Positions 22,893 through 31,917 of a stretch of DNA of 64,000 nucleotides are shown piece by piece. Under the pieces are notes generated by a model. It was not told the DNA's origin and did not search any database. It saw nothing but the letters and a program-made list of their open reading frames with translations. Source of the stretch: Myxococcota bacterium (GTDB lineage Bacteria; Myxococcota_A; UBA9160; UBA4427); contig JAQWRT010000005.1 of the NCBI GenBank assembly GCA_029243605.1, positions 124,001 to 188,000 of the forward strand, in the 5' to 3' direction. The position numbers were made by a program, and so were the translations under genes. Numbering within the stretch: position 1 is the stretch's first letter; each line of letters opens with the position of its first letter.

Positions 22893-23685
22893 GGGATTCC
22901 AGCGAGGGCGCATCGATCACGCCACCTTCGAACCCGACGCCCAGCTCCCGGTCGAGCAACTCCTTCCGGCGTTCCGGCGCCATTTTTTCGAGCCGGTGAA
23001 GCCGATCACGCATGACCGCCCGTTCTGCCCGGGACATGGATTCCCAGCGCCGGCGGTTCGCTTCGAGACGCTGGCGCTCGGACCCGGGCATATCGCGCAA
23101 CTCGCCCAATTTTTCCCGCAGAATCGCGCGCTCGCCCTCTTCGAGACGGCGCAGGTTACGAAGATTTTGGCGCAGAATCTCTCGCTCGTCTGCCGGCAGC
23201 TCGCGTAGCCGGCGGCGAAGCGCCGACTGGTCCTCATCCAGGCCCCGGCTCAGCCGCTCGCGGAGAGCCCGGCGCCTGTCCTCGGGCACCCCAACGGTTC
23301 CGGTCGCCCGGCGCTCCCGCGCTTGCATGCGGTCGCGAAGCCTCTGGCGTTCGGGTTCACTCAACCCCTCGCGCAGGTCCTGCTCGGCACCTCCGCGCAG
23401 GTCCTGCTCGATTCCCTCGCGCATCCGCTTTCGATCCTCGGGCCGGGCGTCCCGCCAGCGCTGCTTCATCTGCTGGCGGATATCCCGGCGCTCCCGTATC
23501 GCCTCGCGCCTGATCTTGTCGAGGGTATCGACGGAAGGAGGAATCTCCGGGCTCGGCACCGCTTGGGTTCCATTCTCCACCGACGGGACAGGCCCTGCCT
23601 CCTCGGCTCCAGCCGGCACCGCCGGAAGCCATACGAACCACACGAACCACGTGATCAACGAAAGCCATCGGCCTCGATTCGTCAT
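22882..23685 (-). CDS. Exported arginine-rich helical protein (DUF3106-like)
   Basis: A 267-residue protein with an N-terminal signal peptide (WFVWLPAVPAGA) and a long charged, helical remainder built from recurring leucine/arginine segments such as ADEREILRQNLRNLRRLEEGERAILREK. This looks like the periplasmic DUF3106 family, whose function is unknown. It overlaps the anti-sigma gene by 4 bp and ends the sigma/anti-sigma operon, so a role in envelope stress sensing (comparable in position to CpxP-like or RseB-like proteins) is plausible but unproven. Confidence 0.65.
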   Translation of the reverse strand: MTNRGRWLSLITWFVWFVWLPAVPAGAEEAGPVPSVENGTQAVPSPEIPPSVDTLDKIRREAIRERRDIRQQMKQRWRDARPEDRKRMREGIEQDLRGGAEQDLREGLSEPERQRLRDRMQARERRATGTVGVPEDRRRALRERLSRGLDEDQSALRRRLRELPADEREILRQNLRNLRRLEEGERAILREKLGELRDMPGSERQRLEANRRRWESMSRAERAVMRDRLHRLEKMAPERRKELLDRELGVGFEGGVIDAPSLESREP

Positions 23686-24533
23686 ATGCGTTCCATCCTA
23701 TCCAGTCCGTCCAGCAGTTCGAGGAGCTCCAAATTCTCGATCACATCGAAATCCGACAGAACTTCCCATTCCAAGGCGATCGCCAACTCCTCTTGGCCCG
23801 CCTCAGCCAGATTGATTTCCGCCCACTCGGCGTCGCTCTCGGCCACTCCGGGAGTGACCACCGGGGCCGGGAGCCTCGACTCGAGCGCCAACCCCTCAAC
23901 CGGAAATTCCCTGGCTTCGGGAACAGCCCCCGGGCTCGCCTCGGATTCGAGCTCGGGCTCGGGCTCGGGCTCGGGGACGGATTCCGCCAGGGGCACCGCG
24001 GGTTCGGCGGCGGCGAATTCGCTCGGGGAAGGAACCGGAGCACTCGTTTCCCCTCCCCCCAGGCCGTCGCCGAAGGCCAGATAAAAAAGCAGACCCGCGG
24101 CCAGGGCCGCCGCCGCCGCCCAGCCCTCGCGCCGGAAATTGCCCAGGGAAATCACCGGGGCAGGGGCAACGGGCTCGGGTTCGACCTGGGACTCCGCCGC
24201 CTCTGCTGCGAGGCGGACTCGCAGCGCCGCCTGCATACGATCCACGCGCTCACTCTCGAGTTGTGTCGCCGCCTCGGATCGCTCGGAGGGGTTCGCCAGA
24301 TTTTGAAGGTGACCGGAGAGTTCGCCCAACTCGGCGCCACGCTCGGCGAGCCCCGGCTGGGCGACCAGCTTGGCCCTGAGCTTCTCCGCCTCGGCCGGAT
24401 CGAGTTCACCGTCGAGCAACGCTGAGAGGGCCAGATCATCCTCGGCCTTCAGAGCCGAAGAGGGGTCCGACGCCTCGTCGCGTTCCTCGCGCTTCCCGGG
24501 CTCCTGCCCACGATCCCTGGTTTTTTCCGACAT
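23682..24533 (-). CDS. Membrane anti-sigma factor (RseA-like)
   Basis: A 283-residue protein with a cytoplasmic N terminus containing ALSALLDGELDPAEAEKL, the usual start of anti-sigma domains, one transmembrane segment at about residues 138-154, and a periplasmic part rich in Pro, Glu and Ala. The last 30 residues (WEVLSDFDVIENLELLELLDGLD) form an acidic, hydrophobic helix. It would hold the adjacent sigma factor at the membrane until an envelope signal releases it. The gap to the sigma gene is 28 bp and the 3' end overlaps the exported partner by 4 bp. Confidence 0.75.
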   Translation of the reverse strand: MSEKTRDRGQEPGKREERDEASDPSSALKAEDDLALSALLDGELDPAEAEKLRAKLVAQPGLAERGAELGELSGHLQNLANPSERSEAATQLESERVDRMQAALRVRLAAEAAESQVEPEPVAPAPVISLGNFRREGWAAAAALAAGLLFYLAFGDGLGGGETSAPVPSPSEFAAAEPAVPLAESVPEPEPEPELESEASPGAVPEAREFPVEGLALESRLPAPVVTPGVAESDAEWAEINLAEAGQEELAIALEWEVLSDFDVIENLELLELLDGLDRMERI

Positions 24534-24561
24534 CCTGTCTCCTCTCCTTCGACCGACGCGC

Positions 24562-25146
24562 CTAAGCCGTCCCCCGTCGCGAAAACGAAGTCAGGGATTC
24601 GGCGCAATCCCCCATTCGGGCGACGAGAGCGGACCTCCCCCGATGAACCAAAGCCTTGACGGATTTCTCCGTGGTTTCGAGGATCGCGGCCACCTCGGCG
24701 TAGGAGTGTCCCTCCGCAGCGGAGAGCCACAACGCCATGCGCTGGCGCTCGGGAAGATTGTTGAGTTCGCGCTCCACCTTTTCTCCCATCTGCTTGGAGG
24801 CCACCTCTTCGTCGATCCCCGGCCCGGGGGCACGCAGCAGGCTCTTCTCCTCTTCCTGGTGGACATGCTTCCTCCGGGGTCGCTTCAATTCGTTGAGCGC
24901 CAGATTCGTCGCGATCCGATAGAGCCAGGTCGAAAACCGAGCCCGGGGCTCGTAGCGTTCACGTGCCCCGTGCACGCGCAAAAACGCCTCCTGGACGAGT
25001 TCCTCGGCGAGCGCGCCGTCCCCGAGCATGCGCTCGAGATAACGGAGCAACGGACCCGCCCAGCGGCGAAAAAGTTGGTCGAAAGCGGCCTCCTCACCGG
25101 CGCAGAAAGCGAGCATCAACTCAACGTCTGGGTCCTTCTGCTCCAC
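24562..25146 (-). CDS. RNA polymerase sigma factor, ECF (RpoE-like)
   Basis: A 194-residue group 4 sigma factor. Region 2 contains LVQEAFLRVHGARERYEPRA and STWLYRIATNLALNELKR; region 4 has LPERQRMALWLSAAEGHSYAEVAAIL followed by KSVKALVHRGR, the -35 recognition helix. I prefer GTG at 25146, with GGAGG five bases upstream, over the longer frame to 25191. The order sigma, membrane anti-sigma, exported helical protein is the standard layout of an envelope-stress regulon controller. Confidence 0.85.
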   Translation of the reverse strand: MEQKDPDVELMLAFCAGEEAAFDQLFRRWAGPLLRYLERMLGDGALAEELVQEAFLRVHGARERYEPRARFSTWLYRIATNLALNELKRPRRKHVHQEEEKSLLRAPGPGIDEEVASKQMGEKVERELNNLPERQRMALWLSAAEGHSYAEVAAILETTEKSVKALVHRGRSALVARMGDCAESLTSFSRRGTA

Positions 25147-25239
25147 GGGCACCTCCGGTTCAGCCCCTATACCAACCCCGGGACCCCTCAAGAGTTGCGC
25201 AAAAAATCGAAATCTTTTGACTCCCCCGGGGGTTGAGGC

Positions 25240-26085
25240 TCAGCGCGTCGCTGGGGGGCCGGCAAGGCCCGCGAGAAATCCGAGCATCGAACTATTGAAG
25301 GCCTCGCTGGCCTCGATATTCACGATATGACCGGCCCCGGGCACGAGAACGTGCTCGCTTTGCGGGAGTTTGGCGCTCATGACCTCCCCAGCGCGCAAAT
25401 AGGCTTTGTCCTCTCCCCCGACCAGGACGAGGCTCGGCACATAGATGCCGGCGAGGTCGTCGATCACCGAGGGCGCGAGGCCCGCCACGTGACGACCGAA
25501 ACGCGCCACCCCCGACGGGTTCTGGGCCCGAATCCCCGAGGCGGCGATTTGGGCGGCGGGCAATTCCGGATTCCGGCCGATGCAGGTGGGCGCCGCCTTC
25601 CCGCTCACGAAGGCATCCATGCCCCGGGACTCGAGATAGTCGGCGGTTTTCTCCGAGCGCTGCTTCCAACCCAGAGCCGCTTCGGGATTCTTGAAACCCG
25701 GCCCGCTCCCCGCGAGTAGCAAACCCGCGACACGTTCGGGATGCGCCACGGTGAAATGAAGCGAGGCGAGCCCTCCGAAGGAGAGGCCGGCGAGTACGCA
25801 GGGTTCATCCCCGGCCAACCAATCGAGTACGCGCCCGAGATCCGCAACCACCTGATCCATGGTGTAGGCCGTGGCTTCCTCGGGCACCTCGGAAAGGCCG
25901 TGACCCCGGTAATCCCAAAGGGCCACCCGGTGGCCCGCCGCGACCAGGGGTTCGACCTGGGCGTGCCAGTTCGCATGGGTGGTGGAATAGGCACAGGAGA
26001 AAACGATGGGAACGCCACCGCCCCCCTTCTCCGGGTGCCGTTCGGCGTAGAGTTTAACTCCGTCACTGGCCTCGATCATGGCCAT
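25240..26085 (-). CDS. Alpha/beta hydrolase
   Basis: A 281-residue alpha/beta hydrolase with the nucleophile elbow GLSFGG near residue 100, an oxyanion region FSCAYSTTHANW near residue 30, WDYRGHGLS near 58, and a late catalytic histidine in GAGHIVNIEAS. The pattern resembles 3-oxoadipate enol-lactonase-like or esterase members, but substrate cannot be deduced. It stands alone with a 50-bp gap on one side and 54 bp on the other. Confidence 0.75.
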   Translation of the reverse strand: MAMIEASDGVKLYAERHPEKGGGGVPIVFSCAYSTTHANWHAQVEPLVAAGHRVALWDYRGHGLSEVPEEATAYTMDQVVADLGRVLDWLAGDEPCVLAGLSFGGLASLHFTVAHPERVAGLLLAGSGPGFKNPEAALGWKQRSEKTADYLESRGMDAFVSGKAAPTCIGRNPELPAAQIAASGIRAQNPSGVARFGRHVAGLAPSVIDDLAGIYVPSLVLVGGEDKAYLRAGEVMSAKLPQSEHVLVPGAGHIVNIEASEAFNSSMLGFLAGLAGPPATR

Positions 26086-26139
26086 TAGAACCTCCTTTAC
26101 ATACGCGCAGTCCGGGTTCGGCTCCGTCGCCGTCGGTGA

Positions 26140-27861
26140 TCAATGAATTTCGACGAGATAGGGGGGAACGGCCAGGGGCACCTGAGTGGGAAGCTCGACG
26201 AGCCATTTCGCCATTCCATCCAGAGCGCCGGGCAGCGGTAACTGCGCCCGAACGATCCCCGCGAGCCGGGCGTTGAGTGCGTCGGCGAACTCCTCGCTCA
26301 GCGAACGCGGGGGGGGGAACATCACCAACCCAATATCCGCATCCCTCTCCAACCCGAGCAGCGAGCCCACCCGTTCGATCGCCGTGTGAAGACCGCCGAG
26401 ATGATCGACCAATCCGATTTCATAGGCCTGGCTCCCGGTCCAAACTCGGCCCTGGGCAATCTTGTCCACATCGGCCACCTCCAGACCTCGCCCCTGGGCC
26501 ACCCGACTCAGAAAGAGATCGTAGACCTGGACGACCATGTCCTGCATCTTCCCCTGAGCGGCCTCGGAAAGCGGCTGGCTCGAGAGCATGAAGTCCGCGT
26601 AACGACCCCGGCTCAACGTTTCAAAATGAATGCCCAACTTCTCAAGCCCGCCGCTGAGAACCGGACGCAGAGAAAAAACGCCGATCGAGCCGGTCAAGGT
26701 CGCGTCGTTCGAGACGATTTCGTCCGCGGCGACCGCGACGTAATAGCCCCCGGAAGCCGCGACATCGGAGAACGATGCGATAATGGGCTTCCCTTCCTTG
26801 CGAGCCTCACCGATGCTTCGCCAGATCTCCTCGGCCGCAAGGGCCGAACCCCCCGGGCTATCGATCCTCAGGATAATCGCGTCGATCGCCGGATCCTCCG
26901 CCGCCAGGGCCAGGGACTTCGCCGTGCTTCGCGCGGCGAAAAAGGAATCGCCCGCGCGCGAACGCTGCTGATCACCGCTCACCACCGTCCCGGTTCCATA
27001 GATCAGGGCCACCTGGGCCACGGGTTCAAACCCGACTTCCGAGGGCTTCACTCCGGCGTAGACCTCTTGCTTGATCAGCCCGCCCGGGTATGCGTCCAAC
27101 AGGGTATTCAGGTGCTCCACCCCATCGATCAGCCCGAAGGCCTCGAGTTCGGCGGGGAGCACCGGACCCTGGTCGATGGCCGCCCGCAAGGCGGCGTTGG
27201 AGAGACCGCGACCCTGGGCGATCCCCGAGAGAAAGAAATCATTGGTAGAATCGAGCAGCGAGTTCGCCATTTCCCGGGATGGACCCGACATCCCCGTCGC
27301 CGTATAGACTTCGACGGCGCTCTTATAACGCCCCGCCTTGGCCACATCGAACTCGACTCCGAGCTTTTCCCAGAGCCCGCCGAGGTAGTAGTACTCCGCC
27401 GCCAACCCGAGCACGGGCACCGAACCCGCGGGCACCACCCAGACTTCATCCGCCGCGCTCGCGAGGAAATACTCCCGGCTGCCCCGGAAGGCGGCCATAT
27501 CGAGGTAGGCCACCGTTTCGTGGCCGGCGGCTTCCAAGCGCTCGATCGCCTGGCGCAGTTCGCCCACCTTTCCCCAACCGATGGCGAGGGGACGGATCAC
27601 CACCACAACCCGGTCGAGCCTCGTATCGCGCTCGGCCATGGCAAAGAGCGAGAGCAGGTTCAAGAAGGGGGGGCTTCCCTCGCCCAGGGCCCGGGCAAGC
27701 CAGGGAGACTGGCTCGCCTCCACGTAGGCACCCCCGACCTCGAGCACCAGGGTGCTGCCCTCCTCGATGGTGGGTCCGGGCTCTTCGCCGCTCCACACGA
27801 GCGCCAGCACCAGTCCGACCACCACCAACAAGCCAATACGAATCTTACGGCGGCGCAGCAT
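26140..27861 (-). CDS. sppA: Signal peptide peptidase SppA, long (tandem) form
   Basis: A 573-residue S49 family peptidase with an N-terminal membrane anchor (IGLLVVVGLVLALVW). The N-terminal half supplies the general-base lysine (YKSAVEVYT, about residue 180) and the C-terminal half the serine in DSPGGSALAAEE (about residue 335), as in the E. coli 67-kDa enzyme. It degrades leftover signal peptides in the inner membrane. ATG 27861 has AAGGAG at ideal spacing and is clearly preferred to the upstream ATG. Confidence 0.86.
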   Translation of the reverse strand: MLRRRKIRIGLLVVVGLVLALVWSGEEPGPTIEEGSTLVLEVGGAYVEASQSPWLARALGEGSPPFLNLLSLFAMAERDTRLDRVVVVIRPLAIGWGKVGELRQAIERLEAAGHETVAYLDMAAFRGSREYFLASAADEVWVVPAGSVPVLGLAAEYYYLGGLWEKLGVEFDVAKAGRYKSAVEVYTATGMSGPSREMANSLLDSTNDFFLSGIAQGRGLSNAALRAAIDQGPVLPAELEAFGLIDGVEHLNTLLDAYPGGLIKQEVYAGVKPSEVGFEPVAQVALIYGTGTVVSGDQQRSRAGDSFFAARSTAKSLALAAEDPAIDAIILRIDSPGGSALAAEEIWRSIGEARKEGKPIIASFSDVAASGGYYVAVAADEIVSNDATLTGSIGVFSLRPVLSGGLEKLGIHFETLSRGRYADFMLSSQPLSEAAQGKMQDMVVQVYDLFLSRVAQGRGLEVADVDKIAQGRVWTGSQAYEIGLVDHLGGLHTAIERVGSLLGLERDADIGLVMFPPPRSLSEEFADALNARLAGIVRAQLPLPGALDGMAKWLVELPTQVPLAVPPYLVEIH

Positions 27862-27936
27862 CGTTGCTCTCCTTCTCCCCAAGGCTATCCCAGTCGGAGG
27901 GGAAAGCCCGCCGGTCGGCCCCGCCCCCAGGCGAGA

Positions 27937-28752
27937 TCAGCGCGGCTCGTAGTGGGAAAGTTCTCGCTGGTCGAAGAGGAAGAGCAGGGTCGAAACCGAA
28001 CCCACCGACCAGATGGCCAGTCGAGCCAGGACCCCGATCAGGAGGTCCCCGTCGACGGGCTGCCCCGACCAGCCGGAAAGCGCGAGCACGATGGCGCTCA
28101 AAAAGGGCGGGCCCATCTCGTCGAGGAGCCCGAGCACCGAACCGAGAGTCGCCCCGGAGGCCGACATCATATTCGCCAGGGCCACGACCGAAACCCCGCC
28201 CACGATCCAGAGGAACGTCGCCAAACGCGGAAGAAAGAGGGAGGAGACCATGGCCAGGGCGGCCACGGCGACGCAGTTGATCATCGTCGCACCAATGGCC
28301 ATGAAGGCGGGGAGCAGGGGAAGGTCGCCTCGAATCGAGAGCAGAAGCCCTGCACCACCGAGCACCAGAATCGCCGCGGCGAAGGAAATCGCCAGGGAGC
28401 CGAGCAGGCGAGCCAGAGCGAAGGTTCTGCGGGAGAGTGGGCGCGAAAGCACGAGCAACGCGCTGCCGTCCTCAAGGGTCGAAGAGAGGTGATCCGCCGC
28501 GACCAGCCCGGCCAGGATCACGCACCAGAGGGCGAGCAGCCCTAGGGTCACGACCCCCGCCCAGCCAAACACGGCCAGGGTCTCCAACTGGCCGCCATTG
28601 GTTTCAATGGCCGAGCTGCACTGGGTGCAACTGTTGACCATGGCCAAGGTCAACAGGCAAAGGCCCACCACCGCGGGGACCACCCGACGACGCGCGGCGT
28701 CGCGTAGGCCCTCGAAAGCCAGCAACCCCAAGGGCCGCGCTTCAATCGCCAT
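27937..28752 (-). CDS. ABC transporter permease (ABC-2 type)
   Basis: A 271-residue polytopic protein with about six hydrophobic segments and no enzymatic motif. Its start overlaps the end of the ATPase gene by 11 bp, so the two form one transporter. An odd CTQCSS motif occurs early, around residue 42. The cargo is unknown; ABC-2 permeases of this size serve drug, heme or polysaccharide export or membrane protein maturation. Confidence 0.72.
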   Translation of the reverse strand: MAIEARPLGLLAFEGLRDAARRRVVPAVVGLCLLTLAMVNSCTQCSSAIETNGGQLETLAVFGWAGVVTLGLLALWCVILAGLVAADHLSSTLEDGSALLVLSRPLSRRTFALARLLGSLAISFAAAILVLGGAGLLLSIRGDLPLLPAFMAIGATMINCVAVAALAMVSSLFLPRLATFLWIVGGVSVVALANMMSASGATLGSVLGLLDEMGPPFLSAIVLALSGWSGQPVDGDLLIGVLARLAIWSVGSVSTLLFLFDQRELSHYEPR

Positions 28753-29488
28753 CGAGAATCTCCGGGTAGCTCGGCGTATGCGAACCCACCAGACGAACGA
28801 AGGCGTCTTCGAGTTCCTCCCCGGGACGAACGATCTCGGCCATGGAGCCCGAGGCCACCGCCTGTCCCTCGTGAAGAATCACCACGCTGTCGCAGATGCG
28901 CTCGACTTCGGAAAGCAGATGGGAACTCACGAGGACCGAGCAGCCGCTCTCCTTGGCCCGGACGATCCAATCCCGGGCATCGCGCATGCCGATGGGGTCG
29001 AGACCACTACTCGGCTCGTCGAGGAGCAGGACCCGGGGCCGGCCGATGAAGGCCTGGGCGAAACCGACCCGCTGGGTCAATCCCTTGGAGAGGGTTCCGA
29101 GCCGATCGGCCAAGCGCCCGGAGATCCCCGTCTGCTCGGCCACCGCCTCCACCGCCTGATCCAATTCGCTCCCGCGCAGACCCGCTAGCCCGCCGTGCAG
29201 CATGAGAAAGGAACGCACACTTCGATGTCCGGGGAGCACCAGGCGCTCGGGCAGATAACCCACCCCCCGACGGCTCTCCGAGCGAAAGGGATCCTCGCCC
29301 TGAAGTTTAACGCTCCCCTCGCTGGGTCCGGTATGCCCCAGGATCAACCGCAATGCAGTCGTCTTGCCGGCACCGTTCGGGCCGAGCAGCCCAAGAGCCG
29401 TGCCGGGCTCCAAGCCGAGGCTGACCCGGGAGAGAGCGGCCCGCTCACCGAAGTACTTGCTGACCACAGCGAGTTCCAGAGCAAGCAT
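28742..29488 (-). CDS. ABC transporter ATP-binding protein
   Basis: A 248-residue ABC-type ATPase with Walker A GPNGAGKTT (about residues 35-43), signature LSKGLTQRV and Walker B VLLLDEPSSGLDP, followed by the switch histidine in VLVSSHLLSEVERI. It would energise the permease encoded downstream. It belongs to the CcmA/NatA-like group that pairs with ABC-2 permeases. The pair is divergent from nudC across 89 bp. Confidence 0.85.
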   Translation of the reverse strand: MLALELAVVSKYFGERAALSRVSLGLEPGTALGLLGPNGAGKTTALRLILGHTGPSEGSVKLQGEDPFRSESRRGVGYLPERLVLPGHRSVRSFLMLHGGLAGLRGSELDQAVEAVAEQTGISGRLADRLGTLSKGLTQRVGFAQAFIGRPRVLLLDEPSSGLDPIGMRDARDWIVRAKESGCSVLVSSHLLSEVERICDSVVILHEGQAVASGSMAEIVRPGEELEDAFVRLVGSHTPSYPEILDGD

Positions 29489-29577
29489 TGGGCCAGCCTA
29501 ACACGAGCAGCACCCAAGATCCTCCCCGAGTCGCGAGCACCTGATTGAACGCGACGATTGGAGCTAGGGTAAGGGCC

Positions 29578-30420
29578 ATGAGTGAAAACCACCCCCTGCG
29601 CTTTATTCCCGGTCACGTCGCCCCGGAAAACCCCGGACCCGCCCCGCGCCTCTTCGCCTTTCACGGCCGGGAGTTGCTGGTCACCGAGAGCAACGAAATG
29701 CCCAGCGTGGAGACCATCGACGCCCTGGGCATCGATGCCGTGCGCACCCAGTACCTCGGTGCCTTCGACGGAGAGCCCTGTTTTTCCGCCGAACTTCCCG
29801 CGGACTTCAAACCGCCGACGGGTTTTGCCACCCGGGACCTGCGGATGCTCTTCGGCGCGTTCGAGGCCGAACTCCATGCCTTGGCGGGCCGCGCGGTCCA
29901 GGTGATGGAATGGGACCGTACGCACCAGTTCTGCGGGGCATGCGGAGCACCCACAGAGTTGTCGAGTTCGGACCGTTCCCGCGCCTGTCCCGACTGCGCG
30001 ATCCCCATGTACCCCCGCCTGGCGCCCGCCATGATCGTCGCGGTGGAGCGCGGCGACGAAATCCTACTCGGCCGCGCCCGGAACTTTCCGCCGGGAATCT
30101 TCAGCGTGCTCGCGGGTTTCGTCGAACCCGGCGAGAGCGCCGAGGAGGCGGTGATTCGCGAGGTCTACGAGGAGACCCGGATCATCGTGGAGGACGTTCG
30201 CTATTTCGGGAGCCAGGCCTGGCCCTTCCCGAACTCGCTCATGCTCGGCTTCACCGCGCGCTACAAGAGCGGCAACGTGGACACCAGCCACGACGATGAG
30301 ATGGAAGCCGCCGACTTCTTCCATGTAGACGATCTGCCCACCACCTTTCCCGGCGAGATCAGCATCTCCCAGTGGCTGCTCCGAGATTTCGTCCAGCGAC
30401 ACACCGAGTCGGGCGCCTAG
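29578..30420 (+). CDS. nudC: NAD+/NADH diphosphatase (RNA decapping) NudC
   Basis: A 280-residue Nudix hydrolase that cleaves NADH and removes NAD caps from RNA. The four zinc cysteines are at 119, 122, 137 and 140 (CGAC...CPDC). The Nudix box GFVEPGESAEEAVIREVYEE spans residues 180-199, and SQAWPFPNS (212-220) is the NADH-specific motif, with Ala in place of the usual Pro. ATG 29578 gives the typical N terminus; an upstream TTG frame is less likely. Confidence 0.9.
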   Translation: MSENHPLRFIPGHVAPENPGPAPRLFAFHGRELLVTESNEMPSVETIDALGIDAVRTQYLGAFDGEPCFSAELPADFKPPTGFATRDLRMLFGAFEAELHALAGRAVQVMEWDRTHQFCGACGAPTELSSSDRSRACPDCAIPMYPRLAPAMIVAVERGDEILLGRARNFPPGIFSVLAGFVEPGESAEEAVIREVYEETRIIVEDVRYFGSQAWPFPNSLMLGFTARYKSGNVDTSHDDEMEAADFFHVDDLPTTFPGEISISQWLLRDFVQRHTESGA

Positions 30421-30446
30421 GGGCGGGCACTTCCCGAGGGTGTCAA

Positions 30447-31298
30447 TCAGGGCAAGCCGGCGCCGGGCACTTCGACTTCGACCACTTCGATCCGAGCGTC
30501 CCGATTCTCCATGCAGGCCTCGGGCTCGCTGCTCCCCGCCGTACAAACGAAGAGATGTTTGCGCTCGGGGCCGCCCAGCATGCAGGCGAATGCCTCGGTC
30601 TCGACCTCCACCTTGTGGGTCATTTCGCCGCCCTCGAGCACCCGGAAGCAGCCCTGGCTCACCGGGGAGGCGACCCAGATCGCCCCCTCGGCATCGAGGC
30701 AGATCCCGTCGGGCAGGATGCCCGGCGTACTCGCCCATACCCGACGACCGGAAAGGCTGCCGTCGGCCTCGATGGCAAAGGCCGTGAGACGCTGCCCCAT
30801 GGTTTCGGCGACGATGAGGGTTTGGCCATCGGGGGTGATGACGGCGCCGTTGGGAAATTCAAGGTCTTCGGCGACGACCCGGGCGTCTCCATCGGGCATG
30901 ACGAGGATCAGGGCCGCACCCTGGGCTTCGCCCCCACCGTGGAGATCCCAACCGAAATTGCCCACATAGGCCCGGCCTTGGCCATCGACCACCATATCGT
31001 TGCAGTGAAAGGTCGCCATGGCGCTCAAATCGGCGACTTCGCTGAGGGCGTCGTCGGCCTCGAGGCGCAGCAACCGCCGGTCGCTCATGGAAACCACGAG
31101 CAGGCGACCGTCGGGAAGCCAGCCAAGACCCGAAGGGTCGTTGGGGACCCTGCAGATTTCCTCGGCGGAGCCCGCGAGATCCAAAGCCCAGACCCGGGCG
31201 CTGTGCATGTCGGAGAAATAGAGGCGACCCTCGTGCCAGCGCGGCCCCTCTCCAAAAGCCAGGTCTTCCATCAGGATGCGGGGGGTCAGAGTCTGCAT
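30447..31298 (-). CDS. SMP-30/gluconolactonase family beta-propeller protein
   Basis: A 283-residue six-bladed propeller with the family markers FGEGPRW (metal-binding Glu), CNDMVVD and FPNGAVI (metal-binding Asn), and DGICLDAEGAIWVA. Members hydrolyse lactones or other esters using a divalent metal. Substrate is not evident. It converges on nudC with 26 bp between, and is separated from the VOC gene by 73 bp. Confidence 0.8.
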   Translation of the reverse strand: MQTLTPRILMEDLAFGEGPRWHEGRLYFSDMHSARVWALDLAGSAEEICRVPNDPSGLGWLPDGRLLVVSMSDRRLLRLEADDALSEVADLSAMATFHCNDMVVDGQGRAYVGNFGWDLHGGGEAQGAALILVMPDGDARVVAEDLEFPNGAVITPDGQTLIVAETMGQRLTAFAIEADGSLSGRRVWASTPGILPDGICLDAEGAIWVASPVSQGCFRVLEGGEMTHKVEVETEAFACMLGGPERKHLFVCTAGSSEPEACMENRDARIEVVEVEVPGAGLP

Positions 31299-31371
31299 GG
31301 GGCCTCCTGCTCGGGAAGCCGGGCCATGCCCGGCGGTCCAGAGCGAATCGCTTCAAAAGTCGAGCCCGACC

Positions 31372-31917
31372 TCAAGGGCTCGCGTTGGCCAGGGTCGCGA
31401 AGGCTTCGCGCACGTCTTCGGGGGCCTGGACGAGTTCCACCAGCACACCCTCGGCTCCGATGGGCGAGGCCTCGTTGCCCTTGGGATGAATAAAGCAGAC
31501 GTCGTAGCCGGCGGCGCCGGCCCGGATTCCACCCGGCGTAAACCGAACGCCCTGGGCTTCCAACCAGGGAACCGCGGCGGCGAGGTCATCGATCCAGAGG
31601 CCCACGTGGTTCAGGGCGGGCTCGTGGACCTTGGGCCGCTGCTCGGGGTCGAGGGGCTGCATCAAGTCGACTTCGACCTTCAACGGGCCGCTGCCCGCTT
31701 CGCAAATATCTTCGTCCACGTTCTCCTTCTCGCTCACGAAGGTGCTCGCGTGGGTCAGGCCGAGGGTGTCGACCCAGAACCGGCGCAGGCGAGCCTTGTC
31801 CAGGCCTCCCACGGCAATCTGCTGGATTCCGAGAACTTCAAATGGGCGGTCGGACGGCACGGGCAACTCCTTTTCACGGCTTGGGGCGCCGGTGGGCGCC
31901 CCGGTCTCAGTCGTCAT
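31372..31917 (-). CDS. VOC (glyoxalase/epimerase) superfamily protein
   Basis: A 181-residue vicinal-oxygen-chelate protein with two beta-alpha-beta-beta-beta halves (from about residues 30 and 100). NHVGLWIDD and the late [10 protein letters not shown] resemble methylmalonyl-CoA epimerase and related glyoxalases. The first metal ligand, usually His in DHIA, is Gln in IQQIAVG, so metal use may differ. The ATG at 31917 overlaps rlmE by 11 bp. Function beyond the superfamily is not clear. Confidence 0.72.
   Translation of the reverse strand: MTTETGAPTGAPSREKELPVPSDRPFEVLGIQQIAVGGLDKARLRRFWVDTLGLTHASTFVSEKENVDEDICEAGSGPLKVEVDLMQPLDPEQRPKVHEPALNHVGLWIDDLAAAVPWLEAQGVRFTPGGIRAGAAGYDVCFIHPKGNEASPIGAEGVLVELVQAPEDVREAFATLANASP

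Noticed and set aside
25150-25240. Shared CAACTC motif upstream of the sigma gene and of pal as an ECF autoregulatory -35 element
   Set aside because: No matching -10 element occurs at the same distance in both places; the six-base match is not significant.
26386-28545. A 719-codon open frame antisense to sppA and the ABC permease gene
   Set aside because: High-GC antisense frames are common; the translation is low in hydrophobic order and has no motif, while the opposite strand holds clear genes with ribosome sites.
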